17,400 bases of DNA from CAYMRB01 sp964392615 (GTDB lineage Bacteria; Planctomycetota; UBA8108), in contig CAYMRB010000199.1 in the NCBI GenBank assembly GCA_964392615.1, forward strand, positions 1 to 17,400, read 5' to 3'. The notes beneath the pieces were generated by a model. It did not search any database, was not told where the DNA came from, and was given only the letters and a program-made list of their open reading frames with translations. This document shows positions 1 to 7,490 of this stretch, piece by piece. Within the stretch, counting starts at the first letter, position 1. Every line of letters begins with the position of its first letter. Position numbers and translations under genes: made by a program.

Positions 1-315
1 GTCGCTCTCGAAGTCTCCCTCGACGTCATCCGCACCCTGCGCCCCGCCCTTCGCAAGCTCCGCTCCCGCAGCCGCAAGCTGCACTCCCAACTCGAAGGCT
101 CCCTCTCTTCCGTCCCCCTCAACCTGTCGGAAGGTGAAGGGCGCCTGGGCAAAGACCGGCCGTACCACTTCTCCGTCTCCCTCGCGTCCGCCCGCGAAGC
201 TCGGACCACACTCCGGACCGCCGAAGCGTTCGACTACCTCTCGCCACAGGACATCGCCGCCGCGCTGCCTCTCCTCGACCGGGCGATCCGCCTGATCTGG
301 GGCCTCGTGCACTGA
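1..315 (+). CDS. Four-helix-bundle protein, 23S rRNA intervening-sequence family (5'-truncated)
   Basis: Frame 1 is open from the first base to a TGA at 313-315, giving 104 residues with no start codon inside the window. The core reads SVPLNLSEGEGRLGKD, followed by FSVSLASAREARTTLRTAEAF. This is the hallmark S-x-P-x-N-x-x-E-G-x-G-R stretch and following helix of the small four-helix-bundle family first found in 23S rRNA intervening sequences (TIGR02436/PF05635). Members are usually about 115-130 residues, so only a short N-terminal piece should be missing. Their biochemical role is unknown, and most copies, like this one, are not inside rRNA. The gene is rich in CTC and TCC codons. No partner gene is visible to its right, where a separate promoter region begins. 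Family assignment is from the motif; function cannot be given. Confidence 0.8.
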   Translation, partial: VALEVSLDVIRTLRPALRKLRSRSRKLHSQLEGSLSSVPLNLSEGEGRLGKDRPYHFSVSLASAREARTTLRTAEAFDYLSPQDIAAALPLLDRAIRLIWGLVH

Positions 316-408
316 CGACGCCGCGCGGTCGGGGCCTTGCGCCCGCACCGCTCTTGCCCGCCTACGGCTTGCGGCTCGGCCTCGGACTCGGCCCCCCGCG
401 TTTTTCCT

Positions 409-436
409 TTGCCTGCCGACGCCGTCGGAGTACAAA
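409..436 (+). promoter_or_regulatory. Putative promoter of the efflux operon
   Basis: TTGCCT at 409-414 and TACAAA at 431-436 are separated by 16 bases, a fair match to a sigma-70-type promoter. Transcription would start near 443, about 60 bases ahead of the tetR-like start codon. The spacer contains the palindrome at 416-428 and the stronger palindrome lies just downstream of the predicted start, so both are placed where a bound repressor would block initiation. Planctomycete promoters are poorly characterised and the match is imperfect. Confidence 0.4.
416..428. promoter_or_regulatory. Candidate secondary TetR operator
   Basis: CCGACGCCGTCGG is a perfect inverted repeat around a central base. 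It has the same CCGAC/GTCGG half-sites as the palindrome at 454-467, but with a 3-base instead of a 2-base spacer. It sits between the putative -35 and -10 elements. It could be a weaker second site for the same regulator, though in DNA this GC-rich a short palindrome can arise by chance. Confidence 0.4.
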
Positions 437-453
437 GCGCGTTTCGAAAACCG

Positions 454-467
454 ACCGACCGGTCGGT
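454..467. promoter_or_regulatory. TetR-type operator palindrome
   Basis: ACCGACCGGTCGGT is a perfect 14-bp palindrome, flanked by A-rich sequence on the left and T-rich on the right. It lies 37 bases before the start of a TetR-family regulator. This sequence type is common upstream of TetR-family genes that control themselves and adjacent efflux genes. Position just downstream of the putative promoter suggests autorepression of the whole four-gene operon. Confidence 0.7.
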
Positions 468-492
468 TTTCATCGCCCGCGTTCGACGCCCC

Positions 493-497
493 GGAAG
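493..497 (+). promoter_or_regulatory. Ribosome binding site of the TetR gene
   Basis: GGAAG lies 7 bases before the ATG at 505. It supports that start over the in-frame ATG at 337, whose extension would encode a low-complexity leader and would read through the operator. Confidence 0.55.
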
Positions 498-504
498 ATC
501 GCCG

Positions 505-1146
505 ATGCCCCGAACCTCCACGTCTCGACGGCCCTCGACGGCCCTCAAGCGCGAGAAGCTCGTCCGCGGCGCGACACGCGCGTTCCTGCGCGACGGCTAC
601 GAGGCGACCACGATGCAGAAGGTTGCCGATGCGTGCCGCGTCGGCAAGGGCACGCTGTACGAGTACTTCCCGTCGAAGGAGGATCTCTTCATCGAGGTCT
701 GCATCAGCGGGTTCGACACCGACCGCGAGGCCATCGAGGCGGCGTTCCTGAAGAGCCGTTCGCCGCTCAAGACGATCGAACGCGTTCTCGAGGCGCTGCT
801 CGCGGAGACGCCGCACCACCTCGAGCGCATGCCGCTGTACTTCACGCTCTGGGCTCGGCTGTCGTTCGATGATCGCCACCGGACCAAGTGCCACCGCGCG
901 TTTCGCGAGCTCTACCGCGACTTCCGCGAGGCTCTCGCGCGAGGCATCGAGCGCGCGCAGGAGCGCGGCAGCGTCCGCCGGGATCTCGAGCCGAGCGACC
1001 TCGCGACGATCATCATGTGCGCGATCGACGGCTACACGTACCTGCGCGTCTTCGCGGCTCGCGACGTCGAGGTGCCGAGGCTGGAGAAGACGCTGTCGAA
1101 GGTACTTCTCGGGGGAATGACCAATCGACGGGGACGCCAGCGATGA
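505..1146 (+). CDS. TetR/AcrR-family transcriptional regulator
   Basis: The 213-residue product has the usual TetR length. Residues about 16-62 form the DNA-binding domain: an amphipathic helix (KLVRGATRAFLRDGYEATTM), then the helix-turn-helix KVADACRVGKGTLYEYFPSKEDLF, which is a textbook TetR signature. The remaining residues form the helical ligand-binding and dimerisation domain, which has no recognisable ligand signature. The start at 505 is chosen because of the Shine-Dalgarno-like GGAAG and because the TetR fold begins right after it. The stop overlaps the next start by four bases (ATGA, 1143-1146), so it is translationally coupled to the outer-membrane factor. With two palindromes upstream, it most likely represses its own operon until an effluxed compound binds it. 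The inducer cannot be read from sequence. Confidence 0.92.
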   Translation: MPRTSTSRRPSTALKREKLVRGATRAFLRDGYEATTMQKVADACRVGKGTLYEYFPSKEDLFIEVCISGFDTDREAIEAAFLKSRSPLKTIERVLEALLAETPHHLERMPLYFTLWARLSFDDRHRTKCHRAFRELYRDFREALARGIERAQERGSVRRDLEPSDLATIIMCAIDGYTYLRVFAARDVEVPRLEKTLSKVLLGGMTNRRGRQR

Positions 1147-2720
1147 CCGATATCGCGCCTGACAGTCCGCTCAAAACGACTTGCCTTTCTCGACGGATCG
1201 CCAGAACGATCGCTGGCGGCATCCTGATCGCGAGCGTCACGACCGCGGCCGGCTGTGTCGTGCCTCTGGCGCCGCGTTCCGCGCCGTCGCTCTCGGACCA
1301 GCGCGCCGCGGAGACCGACGCCGAGGAGCCCGCCGGCGCCCCGGACGCCGGACAGTGGACCGACCGCGCGGTCGATCCCTCGTCCGAGCTGTCGCTCCTC
1401 GATCTGCAGCGCCTCGCGCGACAGCGCAACCCCGTGGTCGCCGAGTGGGCTGCGCGCGTCGCGGCGGCCGAGGCTCGTGGGCGCCAGGTGCGCAGCCTGT
1501 ACTGGCCCACCTTGCGCAGCGCCGGCCAGTTCCTCCTCCTCGAGGACGAGGTCGCTTTCAGCGATCCGGTCTTCGGCAGCATCGTCGTGCAGGATCGTCG
1601 CGCGTACACCCAGCAGACGAACCTGAGCTACACCGTGTTCGACTGGGGGCACCGCCACTTCCTGCACCAGGCGCGATTGCAGGACGAGATCGGCACGCGG
1701 GAGCGTCGCCGTCGCGCTCTGCAGGAGCTCGAGTTCCACGTGGCGCGACTGTACTTCGGCCTGTTCGAGGCCCGCAAGGACCTCGAGGTCGCGATGGCGT
1801 CGGTCGAATCGCTGACCGGTGCGCTCGAGCTCGCGCGCAATCTGCGCCGCGTCGGACGCGCGAACGACGCGGACGTGCTCGTCGTCGAGGCGAATCTCGA
1901 ACGTCGGAGCTTCACCGCGCGGCAGATCGAGGACCTGATCGCGAACCTGCAAGAGGACCTCGCACGACTGCTCGACCTGCCGCAGGACACCGCGCTACGC
2001 CTGCGCGAGCCGGCGGGGCTTCCCGAGCCGTCACCGCCCGGCCTCGCCGGTGCCGACCGCGACGCGTACTGGGAGGGCGTCGCCCTCGTCGCGCGGCCCG
2101 AGCTGGCGGCGCTCGACGCCGGCCACGAGGCGCTGCGAGAGCTGCGCAGCGCCGAGCTCACCGAGTTCCTGCCCAAGTTCCAGGTCTTCGTCGCCCACGA
2201 GTACTCGACCACCGAGAGCGCGTTCCGCGATCCCGACCTCTTCTCGGCTGGTGTGAGTATCGGTTGGGAGCTCTTCGGCGGCGGACGGACACGAGCTCTC
2301 GTCGACGAGTACCTGGCTCGCGCCAGCGAGCTGCGCGCCGAGCATCGACTCGTCGTCCACTCGATCCACTCCGACGTACGCCGCGCGCTGCGCTCGTTGC
2401 ACCGGGCTCGCGACGGCGTCGGCGTCGCTGCGACGGTCGTCAAGCAGGCCGAAGAGAACCGCGACCGCGTACGCTCCCATTTCAAGAACGGCCGCGCGAC
2501 AGGGCAGGAGCTGCTCGAAGCCGAGAACCTGCTGCGCACCGAGCAGGCCAAGCAAAACCGCGCGCGGTTCGAGGTCTTCCGCGCCGGGGCGAGGCTGCGG
2601 TTCGCGTGTGGACTGGACGCGGTGACAGCCGGCGACGCGACCGCCACCGATGCGTCAGAGCAAGAGGCAAAGGCGCCGCGTGACGCTGACGCGCAGCAAG
2701 AGACGAAGGCGACGGAATGA
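1143..2720 (+). CDS. TolC-family outer-membrane efflux lipoprotein
   Basis: The 525-residue protein is the outer-membrane channel of a tripartite pump. Residues 1-38 form a lipoprotein signal: basic LSRRIAR, a hydrophobic stretch, then the lipobox TAAGC with the modified Cys at 38. A Pro/Ser/Ala-rich linker follows. Two OEP-type halves then run from about 85 to 290 and 300 to 490, with long heptad-rich helices (for example around HVARLYFGLFEARKDLEV and GRANDADVLVVEANLERR) that would build the alpha-barrel tunnel. The last 40 residues are Ala/Asp/Glu/Lys-rich and probably disordered. An in-frame ATG at 888 would precede it inside the tetR gene. The start at 1143 is preferred because it creates the signal peptide and the ATGA overlap. 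It overlaps the adaptor gene by four bases at 2717-2720. Confidence 0.9.
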   Translation: MTDIAPDSPLKTTCLSRRIARTIAGGILIASVTTAAGCVVPLAPRSAPSLSDQRAAETDAEEPAGAPDAGQWTDRAVDPSSELSLLDLQRLARQRNPVVAEWAARVAAAEARGRQVRSLYWPTLRSAGQFLLLEDEVAFSDPVFGSIVVQDRRAYTQQTNLSYTVFDWGHRHFLHQARLQDEIGTRERRRRALQELEFHVARLYFGLFEARKDLEVAMASVESLTGALELARNLRRVGRANDADVLVVEANLERRSFTARQIEDLIANLQEDLARLLDLPQDTALRLREPAGLPEPSPPGLAGADRDAYWEGVALVARPELAALDAGHEALRELRSAELTEFLPKFQVFVAHEYSTTESAFRDPDLFSAGVSIGWELFGGGRTRALVDEYLARASELRAEHRLVVHSIHSDVRRALRSLHRARDGVGVAATVVKQAEENRDRVRSHFKNGRATGQELLEAENLLRTEQAKQNRARFEVFRAGARLRFACGLDAVTAGDATATDASEQEAKAPRDADAQQETKATE

Positions 2721-4045
2721 GCGACGACGTCCGACTTCACGATCCCGATTCTCCTTCAGGGCCGAAGCCGCTTGGCGCCACGCTGGCGGCCGCGGTGTTC
2801 GCGATCTCGTTCGTGGCGCTCGTGGCCGGTGTCGTCCTGATCTGGCAACACCTGGCGGCGCAGCGCGAAGCGGCGACGACGCCCGCATCGAGCCCGCCGC
2901 TCGTGCGAGCGATCGTCATCGCGCCGACCGATCGACCGGTGATCGTCGAGGCGACCGGCTTCCTGCGCTCGCCGGCGACGGTTCGCATCGCGGCCGAGAC
3001 TCAGGGCAAGCTGGTGCGCAAGCTGAAGAATGAAGGCGATGTCGTCGCACCGAACGACATCGTCGCCGTGCTGGACGATCGCGTCTACCGCCGCCGCATC
3101 GACGCGGCCGAGGCGCGTGCGACGTCGCTCGACACGCAGCTTGCCTACGTCGACAAGGAGCTCGGTCGCGAACGCGAGCTCGCTGATCTCGGCTCGGGCC
3201 GTCTCGCCGATCTCGATCGCTGGCAGTCCGAGAAGCAGCGCCTCGATGCCGCGAAGCTCGAGAACGCGGCGAGCCTCGAGGAGGCGAAGCTGTGGCTCGA
3301 GAAGTGCGAGGTACGTTCCACGCAGGGCGGCGTGTGGTACCAGGACCTTGCCGAGGAGGGCGAGTTCCTCGCTCCGGCACAGCCGATTGGCCTCGTGCGG
3401 AGCGTCGACGCGCTCGAGCTGGAGGTCGAGGTGTCGGGCAAGGTGCGCCTCGGCCTCGAGCCCGGTGCGACGGTCGACGTCGAGATCCTCGACGTCGATC
3501 CGGAGCTCACCGACCGCCAGCCCATCGTCGCCGACTGTCGCATCGACCGCCTACCGGTCGGTGAGAACCCGGTATCGCGCCGTTTTCCCGTCGTCGTGTC
3601 CGTGCCGAACACACGCGAGTCGGAGGATGATGGTCCGGGCGGGGTGCAAACCGGACCGTGGATCCCCGGCCTGTTCGCACGCGTGCGGTTCCGCCTCGAT
3701 CGACGCCGTGCGCTTCTCCTCGTGCCGAAGGAAGCCGTCTTCCTGCGCCACGGCGAGCGCGCGTTGTGGGTCGCCGCCCGCAGCGGCGGCGAGGACAGCG
3801 CTTCGCGCGCCGAATTGCGCTACGTCGCCGTTCGATCCGTCGATGACATGCCGGGCAAGTGGTCGGTTGTCGGCGGCCTCGAGCTGGGCGAGCGCGTCAT
3901 CATCGCGCCGATCGAGAAGATGACGGAGAAGCTCGCGATCACGCTGGAGGCGCACATCAAACGGGGGGCGTCTGAGCCTCAGCCCGCGTCCGCGTCCGGC
4001 CCGAGCAGCGACTCGGCTGCCACCGTGCCGGAGGCCGGCCGATGA
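2717..4045 (+). CDS. RND efflux periplasmic adaptor (membrane fusion protein)
   Basis: The 442-residue protein bridges the inner-membrane pump and the outer-membrane channel. Residues about 20-43 are a single N-terminal transmembrane anchor, not a lipobox, so the protein stays tethered to the inner membrane. The first half of the lipoyl-like domain follows (TVRIAAETQGKLVRKLKNEGDVV, about 90-115), then a coiled-coil hairpin (about 120-200, rich in Ala, Glu and Leu), and the second lipoyl half near KCEVRSTQGGVWYQ. A beta-barrel domain (about 235-340) and a membrane-proximal domain (VGGLELGERVIIAP) come next. The Ser/Pro/Ala-rich C-terminal tail is low-complexity. Both ends overlap neighbours by ATGA. 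The hairpin is of modest length, consistent with docking on a TolC-like partner encoded just upstream. Confidence 0.9.
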   Translation: MSDDVRLHDPDSPSGPKPLGATLAAAVFAISFVALVAGVVLIWQHLAAQREAATTPASSPPLVRAIVIAPTDRPVIVEATGFLRSPATVRIAAETQGKLVRKLKNEGDVVAPNDIVAVLDDRVYRRRIDAAEARATSLDTQLAYVDKELGRERELADLGSGRLADLDRWQSEKQRLDAAKLENAASLEEAKLWLEKCEVRSTQGGVWYQDLAEEGEFLAPAQPIGLVRSVDALELEVEVSGKVRLGLEPGATVDVEILDVDPELTDRQPIVADCRIDRLPVGENPVSRRFPVVVSVPNTRESEDDGPGGVQTGPWIPGLFARVRFRLDRRRALLLVPKEAVFLRHGERALWVAARSGGEDSASRAELRYVAVRSVDDMPGKWSVVGGLELGERVIIAPIEKMTEKLAITLEAHIKRGASEPQPASASGPSSDSAATVPEAGR

Positions 4046-7000
4046 GGAACATCATCCGCGGCGCGCTCGACCAGCGCATTCTGACGAACCTGCTGTTCGT
4101 CCTGCTGATGGTCGTCGGGATCCTCGTCTACCTGCGCACTCCGGTCGACTCGTGGCCGGAGGTCAGCCTCGACGAGGCATGGATCCGCACGTACTGGGAC
4201 GGCGCCGGCGCGGAAGAGGTCGAGCGCCTCGTCACGAAGAAGATCGAGGAGGAAATCGAGGACGTCCCGGGCGTGCTGCGGATCATCAGCACTTCGCAGA
4301 CGAGCCTGAGTTTCATCGACGTCAAGTTCGACGAGGACCTCGACGAGAACGCACTCGAGGCCGCGTTCAACGATCTGCGCGGCGCGCTCGACCGCGTCAT
4401 CGATCTCCCGGAGGAAGCCGAGAGTCCGGTTCTGCAGCGATTGACGACGAGCGAGGTGTGGCCGCTCTTCAGCGTCGTCGTGTCGACGCGCGATCCGAAT
4501 ACGCCGGAGATCGTTCTCCGCGAGACCGCGCGTGAACTGCGCAAGGTGCTCGGCGAGGTCGACGGCGTCCAGCACGTGCGGTACACCGGCTACCGCGATC
4601 GCGAGCTCAAGGTGTTGGTCGATCGCCTCGCTGCGCGTCGTCACGACCTCGGGCTGACAGAGATCCTGCAGGCTCTCGGGCGCACCAATCGTTCGCATCC
4701 GGCGGGATCGATCGAGCGCGGTGGAGGCGATGGCTCCGGTTCCGGATCGCACGCTGACAACGGCGAGGTGCTCGGTGAGATTCGCCTCGAGTTCGACGAC
4801 GAGTATCGCTCTCGCGAGGATCTCGAGGAGGCGGTCATCCGTGTGCTGCCGGGAGGATCGCCGCTTCGTCTGAAAGACGTCGCACGCGTCGAGGTCGGCT
4901 TCGAGAGGAAGCAGTACATCACGCGGATCAATGGCCACGCCGCGATCGTCCTGAACGTCGCCAAGGACACGAAGAGCGACACGCTCCGGCTCCGTGAGGC
5001 GAGCGGCGTAGCGATCGACGAGTTTCGCAAGACGGCGCTCAGCTCCTTCGAGTTCGACGTCGTGTCCGACCAATCCGAGATCGTCCGCAGCCGTTTCAAG
5101 GTCCTGCTCGAGAACCTCGCGCTCGGCGTCATCTTCGTCGCGCTGATCCTGTTCTTCGCGCTCGGCCTGCGCAACGCGCTGATCGCGCTGATCGGCCTGC
5201 CGTTCAGCTATGTGTGCTGCTTCCTGTTCTTCCCGCTTCTCGACATATCGATCAACAACCTGACGCTCTTCGGCATGGTGTTGGTGGGCGGTATGCTCGT
5301 CGATGACGCGATCATCGTCATCGAGAACATCTTCCGTCACATCGAGAAGGGCATGGCGGTGCGCGACGCGGTGTTCAAGGGCGCGGCAGAAGTCGCGTGG
5401 CCGGTCGCGAATGCGTGCTTGACCACGGTCGCGGCGATGTCGCCGCTGCTGCTGCAAGGGGGCGTCGTCGGCAAGTTCTTCAGCTACATTCCGAAGGTCG
5501 TCATCCTCGCGTTGCTGTTCTCGGTCGTGCAGTGCGTCACCGTTCTGCCGGTTCACTACCTCGAGTTCGGTTCGCGGCTGCGTAAGCGTCTCGCCGGCAA
5601 GCGCGAGTACTGGCTGCAACGCGCGAGACGCTCGTTTTTCGAGGGGGCGAGCGGCCTATACGCTCGCGTGCTGACCGTCGTGTTGGGGTGGCGAGCCGCG
5701 TTCCTGTCGGCGCTGATCGGGGGGAGCGTGCTGCTTGTCGCGTTGGTGCTCCGTATACCGCAGGATCCGTGGATCAGCGACTTCAACGCGGTGATGGTGA
5801 CGATCAAGTGCGACCCGACGTACAGTCTCGAGCAGACCGACATGGCGGCGGACCTCGTCGAGGAGGAGCTCGAGAAGCTCCTCGGTGAAGGGGTCGTCGA
5901 GAGCTACTACACCGTCGTCGGCTTCAGTATGACGTCGGACGGCATCTTCGTCCGTCGGCCGAACGTGTCGTTCTTCATGGCGGGGCTGGTCGATCGACCG
6001 GACATCGCAGCGAATCCGGAGGTGATCGTCAATCGGCTGCGCGCGTCGCTACGCCAGCGTATCGACGAACAGAGCGCGCTGCGCTTCGACGCGTGGGAGG
6101 TGTTCCCGCCGCACGACGGTCCGCCGCTGGGCAAGCCGGTCGCTGTGCGCGTCGAGTGCAACGACTACGGCCGGGCGAAGGAGGTCGCCGAGCAGATTCA
6201 GGCCGAGTTGCGCAAGATGACCGGCGTCGAGAGTATCGCGGACAACCTCGACCTCGGTCCGCGCGAGTTCCGCTTCGTCGTCGACGACGAGCGCGCGGCG
6301 GCGCTCGGCTTCTATCCGGGAGACGTCGCGATCGCGTTGCGCGCGGCGAACGACGGCTTGATCGTCGGTAGCTTCAAGGACCGCGCGCTCGACGAGGACG
6401 TCGACATACGCGTGCAGTACGATCGCGATGACCGCACGACTCCCCGCGACCTGCTGCTTGCGGACGCGCGCGGCGGCATGGGGACCGCGCTCGTGCCGCT
6501 CGGCGATGTCAGCCGCGTCGACGTGTGGAGACCGAACTCGAGCTTCTACCACTACGACACGCGTCGCACGGTGCTCGTGACGGCTGATGTCGACGGCGTC
6601 GTCGCGACCGGTCCGGAAGTGAACCGCAAGCTGCAGAAGATCTTCGCCGACATCGACGAGCGGTACTCCGACGTCCGTTTGGTGTTCGGCGGCGAGTTCG
6701 AGGAAACTCAGAAGAGCATGGCGCAGCAGCGGAACAGCTTCGGCATCGCGCTCGTGCTGATCTACGTGCTTCTGGCCGCGCAGTTCCGCAGCTACTCGCA
6801 GCCGCTGATCGTCATGGCGGTCGTGCCGTTCGGGGTGCTCGGCGTGCTGCTCGGCTTGTGGATTCGCGGCCAGCCGTTCACGATCCCGACGATGATCGCG
6901 ATGATCGGTCTCGCCGGCGTCGTCGTGAACGACAGCCTGATGCTCGTCGAGTTCATCAACTTGCGTCGTGCCGAGGGGCTCGAACGCAACGAGGCGATCC

Positions 7001-7206
7001 TGACGGCCGCAAGGCAGCGCTTCCGCCCGGTATTGCTCGCGGCCAGCACGACGATCTGCAATCTGCTGCCGCTCGCATATGGTCTCGGGGGGGAGAGCCG
7101 CGTGTGGACGCCGTTCGCCGTCAGCATCGTGTTCGGCATGGCGGTCGCGAGCACGATGACCTTGTTCATGGTGCCCGTGCTGTACTCGCTGGTCGTGCGG
7201 AAGTAA
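4042..7206 (+). CDS. RND efflux pump, inner-membrane permease (AcrB-like)
   Basis: At 1054 residues it has the standard RND length. TM1 is at about 14-31, followed by a large periplasmic porter domain, a TM2-TM6 block from about 355, a second TM7-flanked periplasmic domain, and TM8-TM12 from about 895 to the end. The TM4 motif GGMLVDDAIIVIEN carries the paired acidic residues Asp421 and Asp422, equivalent to the proton-relay Asp407/Asp408 of AcrB. The TM10 segment reads GVVVNDSLMLVEFIN, with Asn963 where AcrB has Lys940. A Gly/Ser-rich loop (about 227-240) interrupts the first periplasmic domain. Proton-driven export is expected from family and context. Substrate is unknown: the protein lacks obvious His/Met-rich metal sites, so drugs, lipids or other small molecules are more likely than heavy metals. 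Confidence 0.92.
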   Translation: MRNIIRGALDQRILTNLLFVLLMVVGILVYLRTPVDSWPEVSLDEAWIRTYWDGAGAEEVERLVTKKIEEEIEDVPGVLRIISTSQTSLSFIDVKFDEDLDENALEAAFNDLRGALDRVIDLPEEAESPVLQRLTTSEVWPLFSVVVSTRDPNTPEIVLRETARELRKVLGEVDGVQHVRYTGYRDRELKVLVDRLAARRHDLGLTEILQALGRTNRSHPAGSIERGGGDGSGSGSHADNGEVLGEIRLEFDDEYRSREDLEEAVIRVLPGGSPLRLKDVARVEVGFERKQYITRINGHAAIVLNVAKDTKSDTLRLREASGVAIDEFRKTALSSFEFDVVSDQSEIVRSRFKVLLENLALGVIFVALILFFALGLRNALIALIGLPFSYVCCFLFFPLLDISINNLTLFGMVLVGGMLVDDAIIVIENIFRHIEKGMAVRDAVFKGAAEVAWPVANACLTTVAAMSPLLLQGGVVGKFFSYIPKVVILALLFSVVQCVTVLPVHYLEFGSRLRKRLAGKREYWLQRARRSFFEGASGLYARVLTVVLGWRAAFLSALIGGSVLLVALVLRIPQDPWISDFNAVMVTIKCDPTYSLEQTDMAADLVEEELEKLLGEGVVESYYTVVGFSMTSDGIFVRRPNVSFFMAGLVDRPDIAANPEVIVNRLRASLRQRIDEQSALRFDAWEVFPPHDGPPLGKPVAVRVECNDYGRAKEVAEQIQAELRKMTGVESIADNLDLGPREFRFVVDDERAAALGFYPGDVAIALRAANDGLIVGSFKDRALDEDVDIRVQYDRDDRTTPRDLLLADARGGMGTALVPLGDVSRVDVWRPNSSFYHYDTRRTVLVTADVDGVVATGPEVNRKLQKIFADIDERYSDVRLVFGGEFEETQKSMAQQRNSFGIALVLIYVLLAAQFRSYSQPLIVMAVVPFGVLGVLLGLWIRGQPFTIPTMIAMIGLAGVVVNDSLMLVEFINLRRAEGLERNEAILTAARQRFRPVLLAASTTICNLLPLAYGLGGESRVWTPFAVSIVFGMAVASTMTLFMVPVLYSLVVRK

Positions 7207-7262
7207 GCATGGGCTGGCCGCGCCCGACGCAGCCTACGACGGTGGTTCTCGGCAGCCCATGC
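7207..7262 (+). terminator. Inverted repeat directly after the RND gene
   Basis: GCATGGGCTG (7207-7216) and CAGCCCATGC (7253-7262) are perfect 10-bp inverted arms around a 36-base interval, beginning at the first base after the pump stop codon. No T-tract follows. It may stabilise the 3' end of the operon mRNA or act as a Rho-type or processed end; a simple intrinsic terminator is unlikely. Confidence 0.4.
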
Positions 7263-7294
7263 CCGCGGAGTCGGAGCTGACCGTTCGCCCGGGG

Positions 7295-7318
7295 CTCGCG
7301 GCAGCTCAACGCCGCGAG
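7295..7318 (+). terminator. Possible hairpin terminator after the efflux operon
   Basis: CTCGCGGC (7295-7302) pairs with GCCGCGAG (7311-7318) over an 8-base loop, a compact GC-rich hairpin. There is no downstream U-run, so termination is only suggested by position between the efflux operon and the next gene. The rest of the interval to 7490 holds no convincing gene; a CGT/CGA-rich low-complexity patch lies around 7330-7360. Confidence 0.35.
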
Positions 7319-7401
7319 GGCGTCAGAGGTCGTCGTCGTCGAGTTCGTCGAGTTCGAATCGGACCGCAAGACGAGGAGCGCTCGGCTCGTCTGAATCGTT
7401 G

Positions 7402-7430
7402 TTGACCGGGTCTCCGGTCGCGCGGACACT
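7402..7430 (+). promoter_or_regulatory. Weak putative promoter of the VWA gene
   Basis: TTGACC (7402-7407) matches a -35 element at five of six positions. GACACT (7425-7430) lies 17 bases downstream and matches a -10 box at only three of six. GACCGG-GTCT-CCGGTC (7404-7419) is a perfect 6-bp inverted repeat overlapping the -35 region, which could be an operator or a chance GC palindrome. Confidence 0.3.
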
Positions 7431-7478
7431 GGCGGCGTCGACTCGAGTGGGCGCGCGCGGCTGGCAGGCGACGGAAGC

Positions 7479-7484
7479 GGAGGT
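7479..7484 (+). promoter_or_regulatory. Strong Shine-Dalgarno of the VWA gene
   Basis: GGAGGT ends 6 bases before the ATG at 7491. This fixes the start at the head of a clear signal peptide. Confidence 0.7.
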
Positions 7485-7490
7485 GGCGCG

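Noticed and set aside
401..406. T-run as intrinsic terminator of the four-helix-bundle gene
   Set aside because: The upstream GC-rich sequence does not form a convincing stem of more than about four pairs next to the T-run.
337..504. N-terminal extension of the TetR protein from the ATG at 337
   Set aside because: It would translate through the operator and promoter and adds no conserved sequence. The ATG at 505 has a Shine-Dalgarno-like site and opens the TetR fold.
3979..5619. 546-codon minus-strand frame opposite the RND pump
   Set aside because: Composition is Asp/Arg/Glu-rich shadow; the plus strand encodes conserved RND transmembrane motifs.
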